This document shows positions 46,044 to 54,790 of a stretch of 64,000 nt of DNA, piece by piece; the first letter of the stretch is position 1, and the number at the start of each line of letters is the position of its first letter. This DNA is from Phycisphaerae bacterium (GTDB taxonomy: Bacteria > Planctomycetota > Phycisphaerae > UBA1845 > PWPN01). The stretch lies in NCBI GenBank assembly GCA_030372985.1, contig JAUCQB010000171.1:1-64000 (forward strand). The letters are read 5' to 3'. The notes under the pieces are model-generated. The model saw only the letters and a list, made by a program, of their open reading frames with translations, made no database searches and was not told the DNA's origin. The position numbers were made by a program, and so were the translations under genes.

Positions 46044-46675
46044 CAGGTATCGGGGTCAATTCTTGAGGGTCCGATTCCGCTGCCCCCCCACTTCGGCCTT
46101 CTCCAACAGCGATACCAGTACTGGTAACGCGTGTACGCGAGCGGGAAACGGGACTTTCTCAGCGGAATCGGGCGTCGATTCTGGTGAAAGACCCCAATTT
46201 TGGCCTCCTCCAACCGCGCGGGACGGAACCGCGCGGGACTGGGACGCAACTAGCTTTCCCGCAATCCAGCGGACATGCATTTGAACCGGAGGAAACGGAG
46301 GGAAGGCACGGCAATCGTCTCCGTTCTCTCGGTTATCTCCTGTTAGTCTGCCTTTGACGGAGGATGGGCCGACGAGGGCGTCGGCCCCACTTGGGGCTCC
46401 CGGCATTTCTGCAATCGGCGGTGATTCGTGGTTCAAAGGGCCCCGGCGGGCTGAGTCGGGCCTACATGGCTGCAAATTGGAGGTTCTGCGGTTTCAGATC
46501 CTGTCCCCCACCCCTTTCACGAAGCGCGAAAGGGACGGGGCACCCACGCACCCACGCTTCGGTACCGCAAAGCGGTCGTATCGTCGAAGGCCCCGAGCTT
46601 GCGGTCGCCACGGCGAACCAGGGTCGCCACGGCGAACCAGGCTTGGGGTTCTGAAAGAGCATGGCCTGGCTGGGT
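46044..46675. repeat. Gene-free, inverted-repeat-rich spacer
   Basis: About 630 bases with no credible gene. CCGATTCCGCTG (46071-46082) is matched in inverted form by CAGCGGAATCGG (46159-46170). CTTCGGCCTTCTCCAAC (near 46092) and TTTTGGCCTCCTCCAAC (near 46198) are related direct copies. GGTCGCCACGGCGAACCAGG occurs twice in tandem around 46604-46642, and CCTTTC/GAAAGG brackets GCGCG near 46517-46533. This resembles a pile of worn repeat elements. Confidence 0.5.
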
Positions 46676-47170
46676 TCACTTGTCGAGCAGCAGGGGAATC
46701 AGTTTGTTCATCTCGCGCCGACCGTTGACGCTTTTAACGACGCCTTTCCGGTCAATCACGAATATCGCTGGAATGGCGTCCACGCCGCACTGGTCGGCGA
46801 GTTCGTGCCAGCCAGGCTTGGCCGTGTCGAAGAGCTGGGGCCAATTGACGTCGCGGTTTTGCGCGAGGAACTTCCGCAAGGCGCCGACTTCCCTGTCGCA
46901 ACAGACACCGACGACCACGAGCCCCTTTGTGCCGTAGTTGTCCTGGATCTCTTTCACCGCAGGGAGCGACTTGCGGCAGGAGGGGCACCAGCTTGCCCAG
47001 AAGTGGACCAGGATGACCTTGCCCTTGAGCGAGTCTGTCGAGAAGGGCTTGCCGGTCAGCAGTTCGCCGGCCAGCACCAGCGGTTTGCCCTTCAACGCCG
47101 CGCGTCGCTCGGCCGGGGTCATGGTTGCGCGATCCAGTGCGTTTCTCAGAGTCTTGTCGCGAAGCTTCAC
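46676..47170 (-). CDS. TlpA-like thioredoxin-fold protein, probably N-terminally truncated
   Basis: 164 residues from a GTG. The thioredoxin fold is clear: GKVILVHFWASWCPSCRKSL (CPSC active site), VVVGVCCDR, CGVDAIPAIFVIDRKG with the cis-Pro, and a C-terminal helix. TlpA-family proteins in planctomycetes carry a signal peptide or lipoprotein start, absent here. The frame stays open upstream through HPKEEIKQISDAVV and DTPPFRHP until a TAG near 47240, across a duplicated GTGTCGAAACGGGG. The 5' part appears lost through repeat insertion. A cytoplasmic version starting at the GTG cannot be excluded. Confidence 0.6.
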   Translation of the reverse strand: MKLRDKTLRNALDRATMTPAERRAALKGKPLVLAGELLTGKPFSTDSLKGKVILVHFWASWCPSCRKSLPAVKEIQDNYGTKGLVVVGVCCDREVGALRKFLAQNRDVNWPQLFDTAKPGWHELADQCGVDAIPAIFVIDRKGVVKSVNGRREMNKLIPLLLDK

Positions 47171-47548
47171 GACCGCGTCGGATATCTGCTTGATTTCCTC
47201 CTTCGGGTGTCGAAACGGGGGGGTGTCGAAACGGGGACGTAGCTAGTTTTATCAGGTTGTCTGGTACTCTATTAACCTGTATAGTATGTCAGGCGCTTAG
47301 CGTACTCCGCCGTTGACACGAGGCTTTAGCGGTCAGCGATCAGCCTTCGGTATTTCACCTCAAAGGACTCAGAGGGGCGGAGGCCTATCTCCGTTGTCTC
47401 CGTCACCTCATCTTCAGACGCCTTCCTCCTGTTCTTCATCTGCGTCAATCCCATGATCTGCGGGCCGGGACTCTCATCCTGTCTCGGCGTTTTCCGCCGT
47501 GTTCTCGGCGCATTCAGTGGTTGGAATGAAGTGGTTGGCCGTCAGCAG
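47171..47548. other. Repeat-bearing spacer upstream of truncated TlpA-like gene
   Basis: About 380 bases without a gene. Near 47206-47236 the 15-base GTGTCGAAACGGGGG is directly duplicated, next to the point where the TlpA-like frame becomes non-coding. Locally AT-richer from 47240 to 47300. Confidence 0.4.
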
Positions 47549-47742
47549 CCAATCCTCCTCATATTCCCGCGTGAATGACGATGGGAATCGTCGACCCAGG
47601 GGTCCCGGATGGGAATCCGGGACCAGCGGCCAATCCTTTCCACATTCCCGCGTGAATGACGATGGGAATCGTCGACCCGGAGGTCCCGGATGGGAATCCG
47701 GGACCAGCGGTGGGAATCGTCGACCCAGGGGTCCCGGATGGG
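47549..47742. repeat. 81-bp tandem repeat, about 2.4 copies
   Basis: Unit 1 is 47549-47629, unit 2 is 47630-47710, and a partial third is 47711-47742. Each full unit carries ATTCCCGCGTGAATGACGAT, GGGAATCGTCGACCC and GGTCCCGGATGGGAATCCGG. Units differ at only a few bases. It directly abuts the MITE-like element. Confidence 0.85.
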
Positions 47743-47897
47743 GTACGTGTTTAGCGTGCAAGAGGGCGGGTCAGGCACCTTCTTGCGGGCTCCCCTGCAT
47801 GGCATCGTGCCAGCCGGCCTCGTTGACCTTCCCCTTGGTCACCCTGCGAACCGCGTCAGGCAGAAAGGAGCCAGACCCCGGCCCGCTAAACACGTAC
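47743..47897. mobile_element. MITE-like element, copy 1
   Basis: A 155-base segment bounded by perfect 14-base inverted repeats, GTACGTGTTTAGCG and CGCTAAACACGTAC. Inside the ends are GCGGGTCAGGCACCTT and GGAGCCAGACCCC. A second copy in opposite orientation is at 56538-56685. It codes for nothing and resembles REP/MITE elements mobilised in trans. Confidence 0.7.
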
Positions 47898-47981
47898 GGG
47901 GACAAGCCCCTCGGCTCGTCAAGAATGACCTGAACCCTGCTTGTTTGGCGAAGCTTGCAGAGCGAAGCAGGAAACCGACGC

Positions 47982-49202
47982 CTACGACACTGCCTCCAGC
48001 AATCCCGTCGTGGGCCCATCCTGCGGGGATCCCGCATGTCGGCAGGAGGCGATCCAGGCCCGCATCGAGCTGAGCGTCTGTGGCCACTTGCCCGACAACC
48101 GGCGTTTCAGAAACGCGGCGTAAAGCCCGTCGCCGGCATCGATCAGGTCTCGCAGCCTGGCGATTCGATCCTCGAAAACCGCGGCCGCGGTATTGGCATC
48201 CTCAGGCGGGGGCAACTGCACGCCGCTCAAGATCATGGCATCGCCGCGCACCGCGAAGCTGAAGGCATTGCCCTGAGCCTCGATCTGCATGGCCGCCCGC
48301 ACCGGCAGCTTGCCGCCCGACAACGCGACCAGGGTTTCAGGCAATCGCGTCGGGTTGTCGGAGCTGACTGTCACCGATCCGGTGAGCCTGAACGCGCACA
48401 GCATCTGCACCGACTTCTCGAACAGCACGGTCACCGCGCCCGACTTGGCGGTCGTGAGGGTGGGAGACTCGACCTGGGTGACATACCACAGCCAGGTCAG
48501 CCACTCGGTGCCGAGGAAATCGTTGGTTCGGCCTTCATCTGAATGCGCGTCCGGAGCCTCACCCGCGCCTTCAGGCGGAGTAATGAAGTGTGCCGGCCGG
48601 CAATCCTCGAACAGCCGGGTTTCGCCGCTCGCCGCCGCCCATCGCGCCGCGATCTCGCCGGCCGACGCTGCCACAATGCCGCGGTCGAAGGTCTCCCGGA
48701 AGAGCAGCATCAGCGATTCGGCCGCCGAGTTGCCGGTCGAGCCGAAATACAGCTCGTTTCGAGTCAGATCCCAGAACACCGGGATCTGCTTCATCCGCCG
48801 GAACGCGCCGCTCTTGGCCTCGGAGTCCAGGCGCGCCAGAGCCTGCTCCCTGGCCTCGCGGCGCTGAGCCTTGCTCAGAAACTCACGGCCGGTGGCTTGC
48901 AGCATCGCCTGCTCGTTGATCTTCTGGTAGCTGCGAACCAGTTCGGTCGGCGGCTTGTTGGTGTCGATCCGCAGAGCGAAGTACAGGCCGTCGGCCACCG
49001 CGTTCTTGGCGAAGTCGAACTCGGTGTCGAGGATGTGCTCGCCGGTCGCCCAGCCGATTTCGCTGTGGTCAGCGGTCTGAATGCTGTCGGCGCCGATGGC
49101 CTTGGCCGCCAACTGTTCGAGGAGGGCCTCATCCACCTGCCTGGGGCTCTGGCCCGACACAAAGAACCGCTTGAAGGTGATCGATCCGCTGTCAAATGCC
49201 AT
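47982..49202 (-). CDS. RdgC-like recombination-associated protein
   Basis: 406 residues from ATG 49202. It opens with ITFKRFFVSGQSPRQVDEALLEQL and GWATGEHILDTEF, which matches the RdgC opening (short strand, helix, then a G-W motif). DGLYFALRIDTNKPPTELV leads to the long linking helix (KAQRREAREQALARLDSEAK), then WDLTRNELYFGSTGNSAAE and, in the C-terminal half, NDFLGTEWLTWLWYVTQ, seen in RdgC homologues outside gammaproteobacteria. RdgC forms a DNA-encircling ring that limits RecA activity. Named by pattern, not by alignment. Follows the MITE/tandem-repeat cluster. Confidence 0.65.
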   Translation of the reverse strand: MAFDSGSITFKRFFVSGQSPRQVDEALLEQLAAKAIGADSIQTADHSEIGWATGEHILDTEFDFAKNAVADGLYFALRIDTNKPPTELVRSYQKINEQAMLQATGREFLSKAQRREAREQALARLDSEAKSGAFRRMKQIPVFWDLTRNELYFGSTGNSAAESLMLLFRETFDRGIVAASAGEIAARWAAASGETRLFEDCRPAHFITPPEGAGEAPDAHSDEGRTNDFLGTEWLTWLWYVTQVESPTLTTAKSGAVTVLFEKSVQMLCAFRLTGSVTVSSDNPTRLPETLVALSGGKLPVRAAMQIEAQGNAFSFAVRGDAMILSGVQLPPPEDANTAAAVFEDRIARLRDLIDAGDGLYAAFLKRRLSGKWPQTLSSMRAWIASCRHAGSPQDGPTTGLLEAVS

Positions 49203-49443
49203 GACTGCAACTTCCCTGGAACAAAAACTGCTGAGCGAGCGGGGCAAAACGCCGAAACACTGCGCCATTGGTGCGGAGGGCCATCGTAGGTGTGTGATCG
49301 GGGTGGTCAAATCCCGTGGAGCGGGTTGAAAAGGGCTGGTTGTGAGTAACCAATCACCGGGGCTGTGAGTTTCTCGCCCCCGATGTTCATGCTGGACGTG
49401 ACCATGTGCACGACTTAGACTAGATAGAAAGGGAGTAGCACGG

Positions 49444-50139
49444 ATGAACCCGAGCAACGTTGAGGCCCAGTTGCAGCTCTGGCCGGCCCAGGACGGTGGC
49501 GCCCCGGAATCAGGCTATCGGCCCCTTCCCTCCATATGGGAGGGAGACGATGCGGAATTGATTCAGCGAATGGTCACATTCTATCCCCGGCGGACGCCTC
49601 GTCTGATACTGGACGCCACAGTGAACACGGGGCGGTTCTGGAGGAACAGCGGCCTGCCGGTCATCGGCATCGACCTGGAGAGCAGCCACCGCCCAAGCGT
49701 GGTGGCGGACAATCGGCAAATGCCGTTCGCCGATCAAGCGTTCGATCTCGTGGTCTACGACCCGCCTCACGTCCCCAATCAGGGCAAAGACAGGTCAAAA
49801 GACTTCAACACACGGTTCGGGCTGGTGTTCAAGTCGCCGGCCGCCAGCGGCTACAACTTCTCCCATCTCTATCCGCCGTTTCTCGAGGAGGCCTACCGGG
49901 TCCTGGCTCCCGAGGGTCTCGTGTTTGCGAAGATCGCCGACTACGTACACGGGCACAGGTTCCAGTGGGCGCATCTCGAATTCGTCACGGCCGCAGCCAA
50001 GGCAGGTTTCATGCCGTGTGACTGCATCGTGAAAATCAGACGCGGCCCGATCATCTGTCCGCGCTGGCGAAACGCCCACCATGCCCGCCGCCAACACTGC
50101 TACTGGGTCGTGCTGCGCAAATCACCCAAATGTGAATAG
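49444..50139 (+). CDS. SAM-dependent DNA methyltransferase, probable modification partner
   Basis: 231 residues. A motif-I-like RLILDATVNTGRFWRNSG (residues 53-70), acidic VIGIDLESSH, and motif IV VVYDPPHVP (Asp106-Pro-Pro-His109, a DPPY variant). YNFSHLYPPFLEEAYRVLAP supplies the following region and CYWVVLRK the final strand. The DPP[YFH] motif indicates amino-methylation (N6-adenine or N4-cytosine). It ends 8 bases from the stop of the convergent XcyI-like endonuclease, the arrangement of a type II restriction-modification pair. An AAGGGAG lies shortly before ATG 49444. The recognition sequence cannot be read directly. Confidence 0.72.
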   Translation: MNPSNVEAQLQLWPAQDGGAPESGYRPLPSIWEGDDAELIQRMVTFYPRRTPRLILDATVNTGRFWRNSGLPVIGIDLESSHRPSVVADNRQMPFADQAFDLVVYDPPHVPNQGKDRSKDFNTRFGLVFKSPAASGYNFSHLYPPFLEEAYRVLAPEGLVFAKIADYVHGHRFQWAHLEFVTAAAKAGFMPCDCIVKIRRGPIICPRWRNAHHARRQHCYWVVLRKSPKCE

Positions 50140-50147
50140 TCCGGCGG

Positions 50148-51134
50148 CTAGCCTTCGACGCCCTGTTGTTCCGGTCCCGTACCGATTCCAATGACCTGCA
50201 TGAGTCGATCGCGAAACCGCCGGTGCTCGGGGGTTCGTCGGGACAAGATCTTGTCCAAGCTGAAGAAATACGTCGTGGTCGGTGACTCTCTTCTCGCAAT
50301 ATCCTCCTCGACAGACCGCCTGAGAACGGTCCAGAATTGGGTGAATCCGGATGCCCTGGCCTTCTGATGACTCTTCTCCGCCTCGCCTAATCGATTGTGA
50401 ACGTTGGACGTATCGCCTCCGCCCTTAATTTCGATGGAGACGCTGGGCACGGTGCCGCTGGGGAGCGTCTCTATGATGGTGATGTCGGGATCGGCAGCGA
50501 AGGCAACCTGTACAATCCGGTTTGCCGCGTTCTTGAGAGTGATCACGGACGAGGTGGCTGACTCAATTCGCGGTTCTATGATGCTGCGGATTAGATCGAA
50601 GACCTGCCTGGTGGCCTGCTGCCCTATTACGTTATTCTCCGATCCCCGAAGCTGAGGGCCGATCGTCAGGAGCTGGAGTTCGTGGATCGACTCACGAGAG
50701 ACTGGCTGGATCCCTTTGAAGAGTTCCCAGCCTGTCTGGATCAGAGCGTGGCAAAAGTTTGGCAGAAGGTCGCGATTGGCCGAGGACAACTGATTGCGCT
50801 CTTCGAGCGCCCGGAAACGGCTGACCGGCGGCTTGTAGAACTCCTTCTGGGAAAGTCCGTAAAGCAGTCGGTAGTACCCGAGCAGTAACGGTTTTGTTTC
50901 GAGCACGTACGGGACTGGGTAAAACGTCTCTCCCCGCAGCGCGAAAACTGCCAGCGCCTGCAGCCGATCCTGGCCCACGTATTCGGCCAACTGGTCATCC
51001 AAAGCGGCAATACTCAGTTGCCGGACTGCTTCGGAAAGCGATTCCGAGAGCAGTTGATTGCGCATCTGCTGGAGTCTTGCCCAGAACCGAACCTGCATTT
51101 CGGCTGAAGGCACACGAAACTGAAGAGTCGCCAT
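50148..51134 (-). CDS. XcyI-family type II restriction endonuclease (probable)
   Basis: 328 residues. FALRGETFYPVPYVLETKP, LLGYYRLLYGLSQKEFY and SIEIKGGGDTSNVHNRLGEA followed by EKSHQKA match the pattern I know for XcyI/Cfr9I-type enzymes, which cut CCCGGG. The catalytic PD-(D/E)xK set would be Asp215/Asp217 in ADPDITI with Glu235-x-Lys237. Convergent with the methyltransferase gene, eight bases between stops. No signal or membrane segments. If the family is right, the site is CCCGGG or close, but this is inference from family. Confidence 0.72.
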   Translation of the reverse strand: MATLQFRVPSAEMQVRFWARLQQMRNQLLSESLSEAVRQLSIAALDDQLAEYVGQDRLQALAVFALRGETFYPVPYVLETKPLLLGYYRLLYGLSQKEFYKPPVSRFRALEERNQLSSANRDLLPNFCHALIQTGWELFKGIQPVSRESIHELQLLTIGPQLRGSENNVIGQQATRQVFDLIRSIIEPRIESATSSVITLKNAANRIVQVAFAADPDITIIETLPSGTVPSVSIEIKGGGDTSNVHNRLGEAEKSHQKARASGFTQFWTVLRRSVEEDIARRESPTTTYFFSLDKILSRRTPEHRRFRDRLMQVIGIGTGPEQQGVEG

Positions 51135-51367
51135 CGGAATCTCCTCGGAGCGTTTGCAGACAAAACCCTGTCACGTTCGCGCTTCAACCTGCGCACTTCG
51201 AACAATGAGATCCTTGCTTGGAAGCAGATAATACACTCGGGTTAAGCTTGGTGGCAAAGAACATTCTGCCAAGCAGTGTTGTGCCAGGAAGACCGTAGAT
51301 GCTTCAGACCACTGGGGCGTCGAGGGGTGCCGGACATCGGGGTCATCGCCGTCTGGCAAGGCAGCTT

Positions 51368-51994
51368 TCAGCACGGCTGGCGGGTTCGCGTGGTCATTGG
51401 CGGGAGCGGGCCGTAAAGAAGGAACGCCGTTGCCAGCAGTCCGGCGGCCATGATGGCCAGCAGCTCGCGGTTGGGGGAATCTACAAACAGCTTGCGCCAC
51501 GGCCAGGCCGGAAGCCATTCGCCCAACTTCAGCACCCAGGCCGGGTAGGGGTTGACCGGCGGCAGGGGCTCCTGGGGGTTCTCGAGCATCGACAGATCCA
51601 GTCTTGTCCCGGCCAGCTCGGCCGCCGACCACTGGATGATCTGCTCGCCTTCAAATCGGTAATTGAGCTCGCGGCGGATGATCCGCTGGTTGACCTGGGG
51701 GTCGCCTTGGATGGCCTTGATCCGCTCCTCATTGCGATTGGCCTGCTCGTTCAGGTCGCAAACAAGCTGCTCCAGCTTCCGCTCCGTCTCCATGATCTGT
51801 TCGGTTTCTGCGTAGATGGGGGCCAGCACGCAGGGGGCAAAGACCGCCATGGCCAGCACCGTCAGGACCCAGAACATGATGCAATGCTGCGCGACGCCGC
51901 CGTGGCCGTTGGTCGGACCGTCAGCTTTGGAGTTCCGCCCTGCAGAAGGGGCGGCCTGATTGTTGTCTTGGGGTGGGCAAGTGCCGGCGTCCAT
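51368..51994 (-). CDS. DivIC/FtsB-like septum formation protein
   Basis: 208 residues from ATG 51994, six bases after a GGAGG. A polar N-terminal tail, a membrane helix (IMFWVLTVLAMAVFAPCVLA), then a coiled coil (AETEQIMETERKLEQLVCDL ... ERIKAIQGDPQVNQRIIRRE) with the D-P-x-x-x-x-R-x-x-R-x-E-L signature of the septum-formation-initiator family. There is an extra C-terminal membrane helix (ELLAIMAAGLLATAFLLYG) not present in classical FtsB. Many planctomycetes lack FtsZ, so a different role is possible. 21 bases downstream of the next listed gene. Confidence 0.65.
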   Translation of the reverse strand: MDAGTCPPQDNNQAAPSAGRNSKADGPTNGHGGVAQHCIMFWVLTVLAMAVFAPCVLAPIYAETEQIMETERKLEQLVCDLNEQANRNEERIKAIQGDPQVNQRIIRRELNYRFEGEQIIQWSAAELAGTRLDLSMLENPQEPLPPVNPYPAWVLKLGEWLPAWPWRKLFVDSPNRELLAIMAAGLLATAFLLYGPLPPMTTRTRQPC

Positions 51995-52015
51995 GCCTGC
52001 ACCTCCGTCCGGCCG

Positions 52016-52408
52016 TTACTTATTCCAGAACCTGCCCCCGAAGACGGCCTCGTCTCCGGGGTGTTCCTCAATACGGAGCAACTGCCTGCACTCGGTGACT
52101 CGGTCGCTCCGGCTGGCACCGCGGGTCTTAGTTTGCCCGACATTGGCCGCTACTGCAATATCGGCAATTGCGGGGTCTTCGGTTTCGCCGCTTCGATGGC
52201 TGACCACGGCGGACCATCCGTGCCGCATGGCCAGGCTGATGCTGTTGAACGTCTCGGTCAGTGGCCGCCCGCCTCTCTCGCTGGCTCGGCTGACCGCGGC
52301 CTGCGTCATGCATTCATTCTCCGGCACGATGGTCGCCTCGAAGGTTGGATTGGCGCGAGAGTCCGGAATCTCTCTGCAGTTGACGTAAATGATTGCCGTG
52401 GATGACAT
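52016..52408 (-). CDS. Hypothetical protein upstream of DivIC-like gene
   Basis: 130 residues from ATG 52408 ([20 protein letters not shown]). Codon third positions are GC-rich like the neighbours, which supports coding. No signal peptide, membrane segment or family recognised; [20 protein letters not shown] hints at a helix. Its TAA is 21 bases before the start of the DivIC-like gene, so the two are likely one operon. The ribosome-binding site is weak. Confidence 0.5.
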   Translation of the reverse strand: MSSTAIIYVNCREIPDSRANPTFEATIVPENECMTQAAVSRASERGGRPLTETFNSISLAMRHGWSAVVSHRSGETEDPAIADIAVAANVGQTKTRGASRSDRVTECRQLLRIEEHPGDEAVFGGRFWNK

Positions 52409-52674
52409 TGCGTTCTTTGCCGACAACACGACGCTTGGGGGAGGCCTCCACAGGTGCTCTGCTTTCCGGCCCAGCCCGACGCGTCGACCGCAGCCAAAAC
52501 GCGGGGCGGGGAAGCCTCAGGATCGCACTCTCGCTATTGTGCGTTTCCGGGTCACCCGCCCTTGTGGCAAGCCCTGAACTCAATACAATAACCGGGCTAC
52601 CGCCGACTTGACGTGGAATTTCTTTGTTTCCCGGCCGGTGGGTGCCAGGTTGCTCGCTGCGAGCGGAGAGTTAA

Positions 52675-54711
52675 ATGCCGAACTACAGTACGACTGACAT
52701 CCGGAACGTTGCCCTTGTCGGACACCAGTCCTCGGGCAAAACGTCGCTGGGCGACGCCATCCTTCATGTCACTGGGACGACCAACCGTTTGGGCGACGTC
52801 AACGCCAAGAGCAGCCATCTCGACTTCATGGACGAGGAGAAAAACCGCGGCTGTTCGATCGATTCGGCCCTCATTCATGTTTCGCACAAAGGCAGGCAGA
52901 TCAACGTGGTCGATACCCCCGGTGCTCCGGATTTCATCGGCCCGGCCATCGCCGCTCTGGCGGGGGTCGAGACGGCCATCTGCGTCATCTCGGCAACGGC
53001 GGGCATCGAGGTCAACACCCGGCGGATGATGGAGCGGGCCAAGGAGCACGGCGTCGGCAGAGTGATCGTGATCAACAAGATCGAGGCCAACCCCGACTGC
53101 GCGAGCGTGGTTGCGGCCGTCCAGGAACTCTTCGGCAACGAGTGCCAGCCGATGAACCTCTCGGCCAACAAGGGCAGGGCGGTGATCGGCTGCTTCCAGA
53201 ACACCGAGGGCCAATCGGACATCCTGGACGTCGCCTCGGCGCACACGGCCCTGATTGAGCGGGTGATCGAGGCCGACGAGGCCATGATGGAGCAGTATCT
53301 TGAGACCGGTGAGGTCGACGTGGCCAAGCTGGGTTCGGTCGTGGCCAAGGCGATCGTTGCGGGCACCTTCATTCCCATCCTGTTTACCGACGCTCGAGGC
53401 GAGGTGGGCGCGACGGAGCTGCTTGACTTCATCGCCGAGTACACCCCCTCGCCCCTTGAAGGCAAGCAGCGCGTTCTCAAGGTCGATGAAACCGAGACAC
53501 CCATTAAGCCCGACAAGAGCGAGAAGCTCGTGGGCCAGGTCTTTAAGGTCTTCAGCGATCCCAAGAGCAACATCAAGTACTCGGTGTGCCGAATCCATTC
53601 CGGCAGCCTGAAGTCCGATTCGCAGATGTACGTCGGCGACGACCGGAAATCGCAGCGGCCCGGACAGCTTCACAAGCTGCAGGGAGCCGAGCACCCCGAA
53701 ATCGAGGAAGGCATCGCCGGCGACATCATCGCCATGGCCAAGGTAGAGGCCCACACCGGGGACGTCATCAGGTCCGACGGCGGCGGCGGGACGATCACCA
53801 TGCCCAAGTTTCCGCACCCGATGTTTTCCCTGGCCATCGAGCCCAAGAGTCGCGGTGACGCCGACAAGGTCAGCGGGGCTCTGGCTCGGTTCTGCGATGA
53901 AGACCCCTGTTTCATCGCCGATCGTGACACGGTGACGCACGAGTTGGTGATCCGCGGCGTGGGCGACCTGCATCTGCGCTCGATCCTGTCTCGCATGGCT
54001 CAGTACTTTAAGTTGGAGGTCAACACCAAGCCGCCCAAGATCCCTTATCGCGAGACGATCACCGGCAGCGTCAAGGACGTCGAGTATACGCACAAGAAGC
54101 AGACCGGCGGTGCCGGCCAGTTCGGCAGGGTGATTATCGCCATGGAGCCCAACGAGCGCGGCGCCGGCTACGAGTTCATTGACGAAATCTTCGGCGGGGC
54201 GATAGACCTGTCCTTCCGGCCCAGCGTCGACAAGGGCATTCAGGCTCAGATGAAGGAAGGCGTCATCGCCGGTTACCCGGTCGTCGATGTGAAAGTGCGG
54301 CTGACCGACGGCAAGACGCACCCGGTGGACAGCAAGGACATCGCGTTCCAGATCGCCGGCCGCGAAGCCTTCAAGAAGGCCTTCATGCAGTGCAAGCCGG
54401 TACTCCTGGAGCCGATCGTGCACGTCGAGGTGACCGTTCCGAACGACAAGGTGGGCGACATCCAGGGCGATCTCGCCTCCCGTCGAGGCCGGCCCGAAGG
54501 CCAGGAGATGCTGCCCGGCGGGCTGAGTGTCATTTCCGCCCGCGTGCCGCTGGCCGAGATGGCCGACTACCACTCGCGCCTGTCCAGCATCACCGGAGGT
54601 CAGGGCAGCTACGCCATGGAGCTGTCGCACTACGAAAACGTGCCCGGCAACGTCCAGCAGCAGATCATCGACAATGCCAGAAAAGCCCGCGAGGAGGCCA
54701 GGGCATCCTGA
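52675..54711 (+). CDS. EF-G-like GTPase (EF-G2 type)
   Basis: 678 residues with all EF-G domains: G domain, beta-barrel, and C-terminal domains IV-V (GGAGQFGRVIIAMEPNERG ... ASRRGRPEGQEMLPGG ... MADYHSRLSSITGGQGSY). The G motifs deviate from canonical EF-G: P-loop GHQSSGKT, switch II DTPGAPDF instead of DTPGHVDF, and NKIE instead of NKxD. Such changes are typical of the EF-G2/EF-G-like group rather than the main fusA product. A role in translation or a ribosome-related step is likely; the canonical EF-G should be elsewhere. Monocistronic; a strong hairpin follows. Confidence 0.85.
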   Translation: MPNYSTTDIRNVALVGHQSSGKTSLGDAILHVTGTTNRLGDVNAKSSHLDFMDEEKNRGCSIDSALIHVSHKGRQINVVDTPGAPDFIGPAIAALAGVETAICVISATAGIEVNTRRMMERAKEHGVGRVIVINKIEANPDCASVVAAVQELFGNECQPMNLSANKGRAVIGCFQNTEGQSDILDVASAHTALIERVIEADEAMMEQYLETGEVDVAKLGSVVAKAIVAGTFIPILFTDARGEVGATELLDFIAEYTPSPLEGKQRVLKVDETETPIKPDKSEKLVGQVFKVFSDPKSNIKYSVCRIHSGSLKSDSQMYVGDDRKSQRPGQLHKLQGAEHPEIEEGIAGDIIAMAKVEAHTGDVIRSDGGGGTITMPKFPHPMFSLAIEPKSRGDADKVSGALARFCDEDPCFIADRDTVTHELVIRGVGDLHLRSILSRMAQYFKLEVNTKPPKIPYRETITGSVKDVEYTHKKQTGGAGQFGRVIIAMEPNERGAGYEFIDEIFGGAIDLSFRPSVDKGIQAQMKEGVIAGYPVVDVKVRLTDGKTHPVDSKDIAFQIAGREAFKKAFMQCKPVLLEPIVHVEVTVPNDKVGDIQGDLASRRGRPEGQEMLPGGLSVISARVPLAEMADYHSRLSSITGGQGSYAMELSHYENVPGNVQQQIIDNARKAREEARAS

Positions 54712-54749
54712 CGAGGATGCTTGCCGATCTCGGATTGCAGGGCGTTTCA

Positions 54750-54790
54750 CGAATGAGGCTCCATGCCCCGAGGGCGTGGAGCCTCATTCG
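54750..54790 (+). terminator. Strong hairpin after EF-G-like gene
   Basis: CGAATGAGGCTCCATGCCC (54750-54768) pairs with GGGCGTGGAGCCTCATTCG (54772-54790): a 19-base stem with one G-T wobble and a 3-base loop, 38 bases after the stop codon. There is no T-run, so it may be a stabiliser or an intrinsic terminator variant. The remaining bases to 55061 hold no gene. Confidence 0.65.

Noticed and set aside
47549-47742. Possible CRISPR array
   Set aside because: The 81-base units are contiguous, without unique spacers, and no cas gene is present.
51299-52405. Plus-strand open frame across the DivIC-like and hypothetical genes
   Set aside because: No recognisable motifs, whereas the minus strand has a membrane helix, a coiled coil and a GGAGG site.
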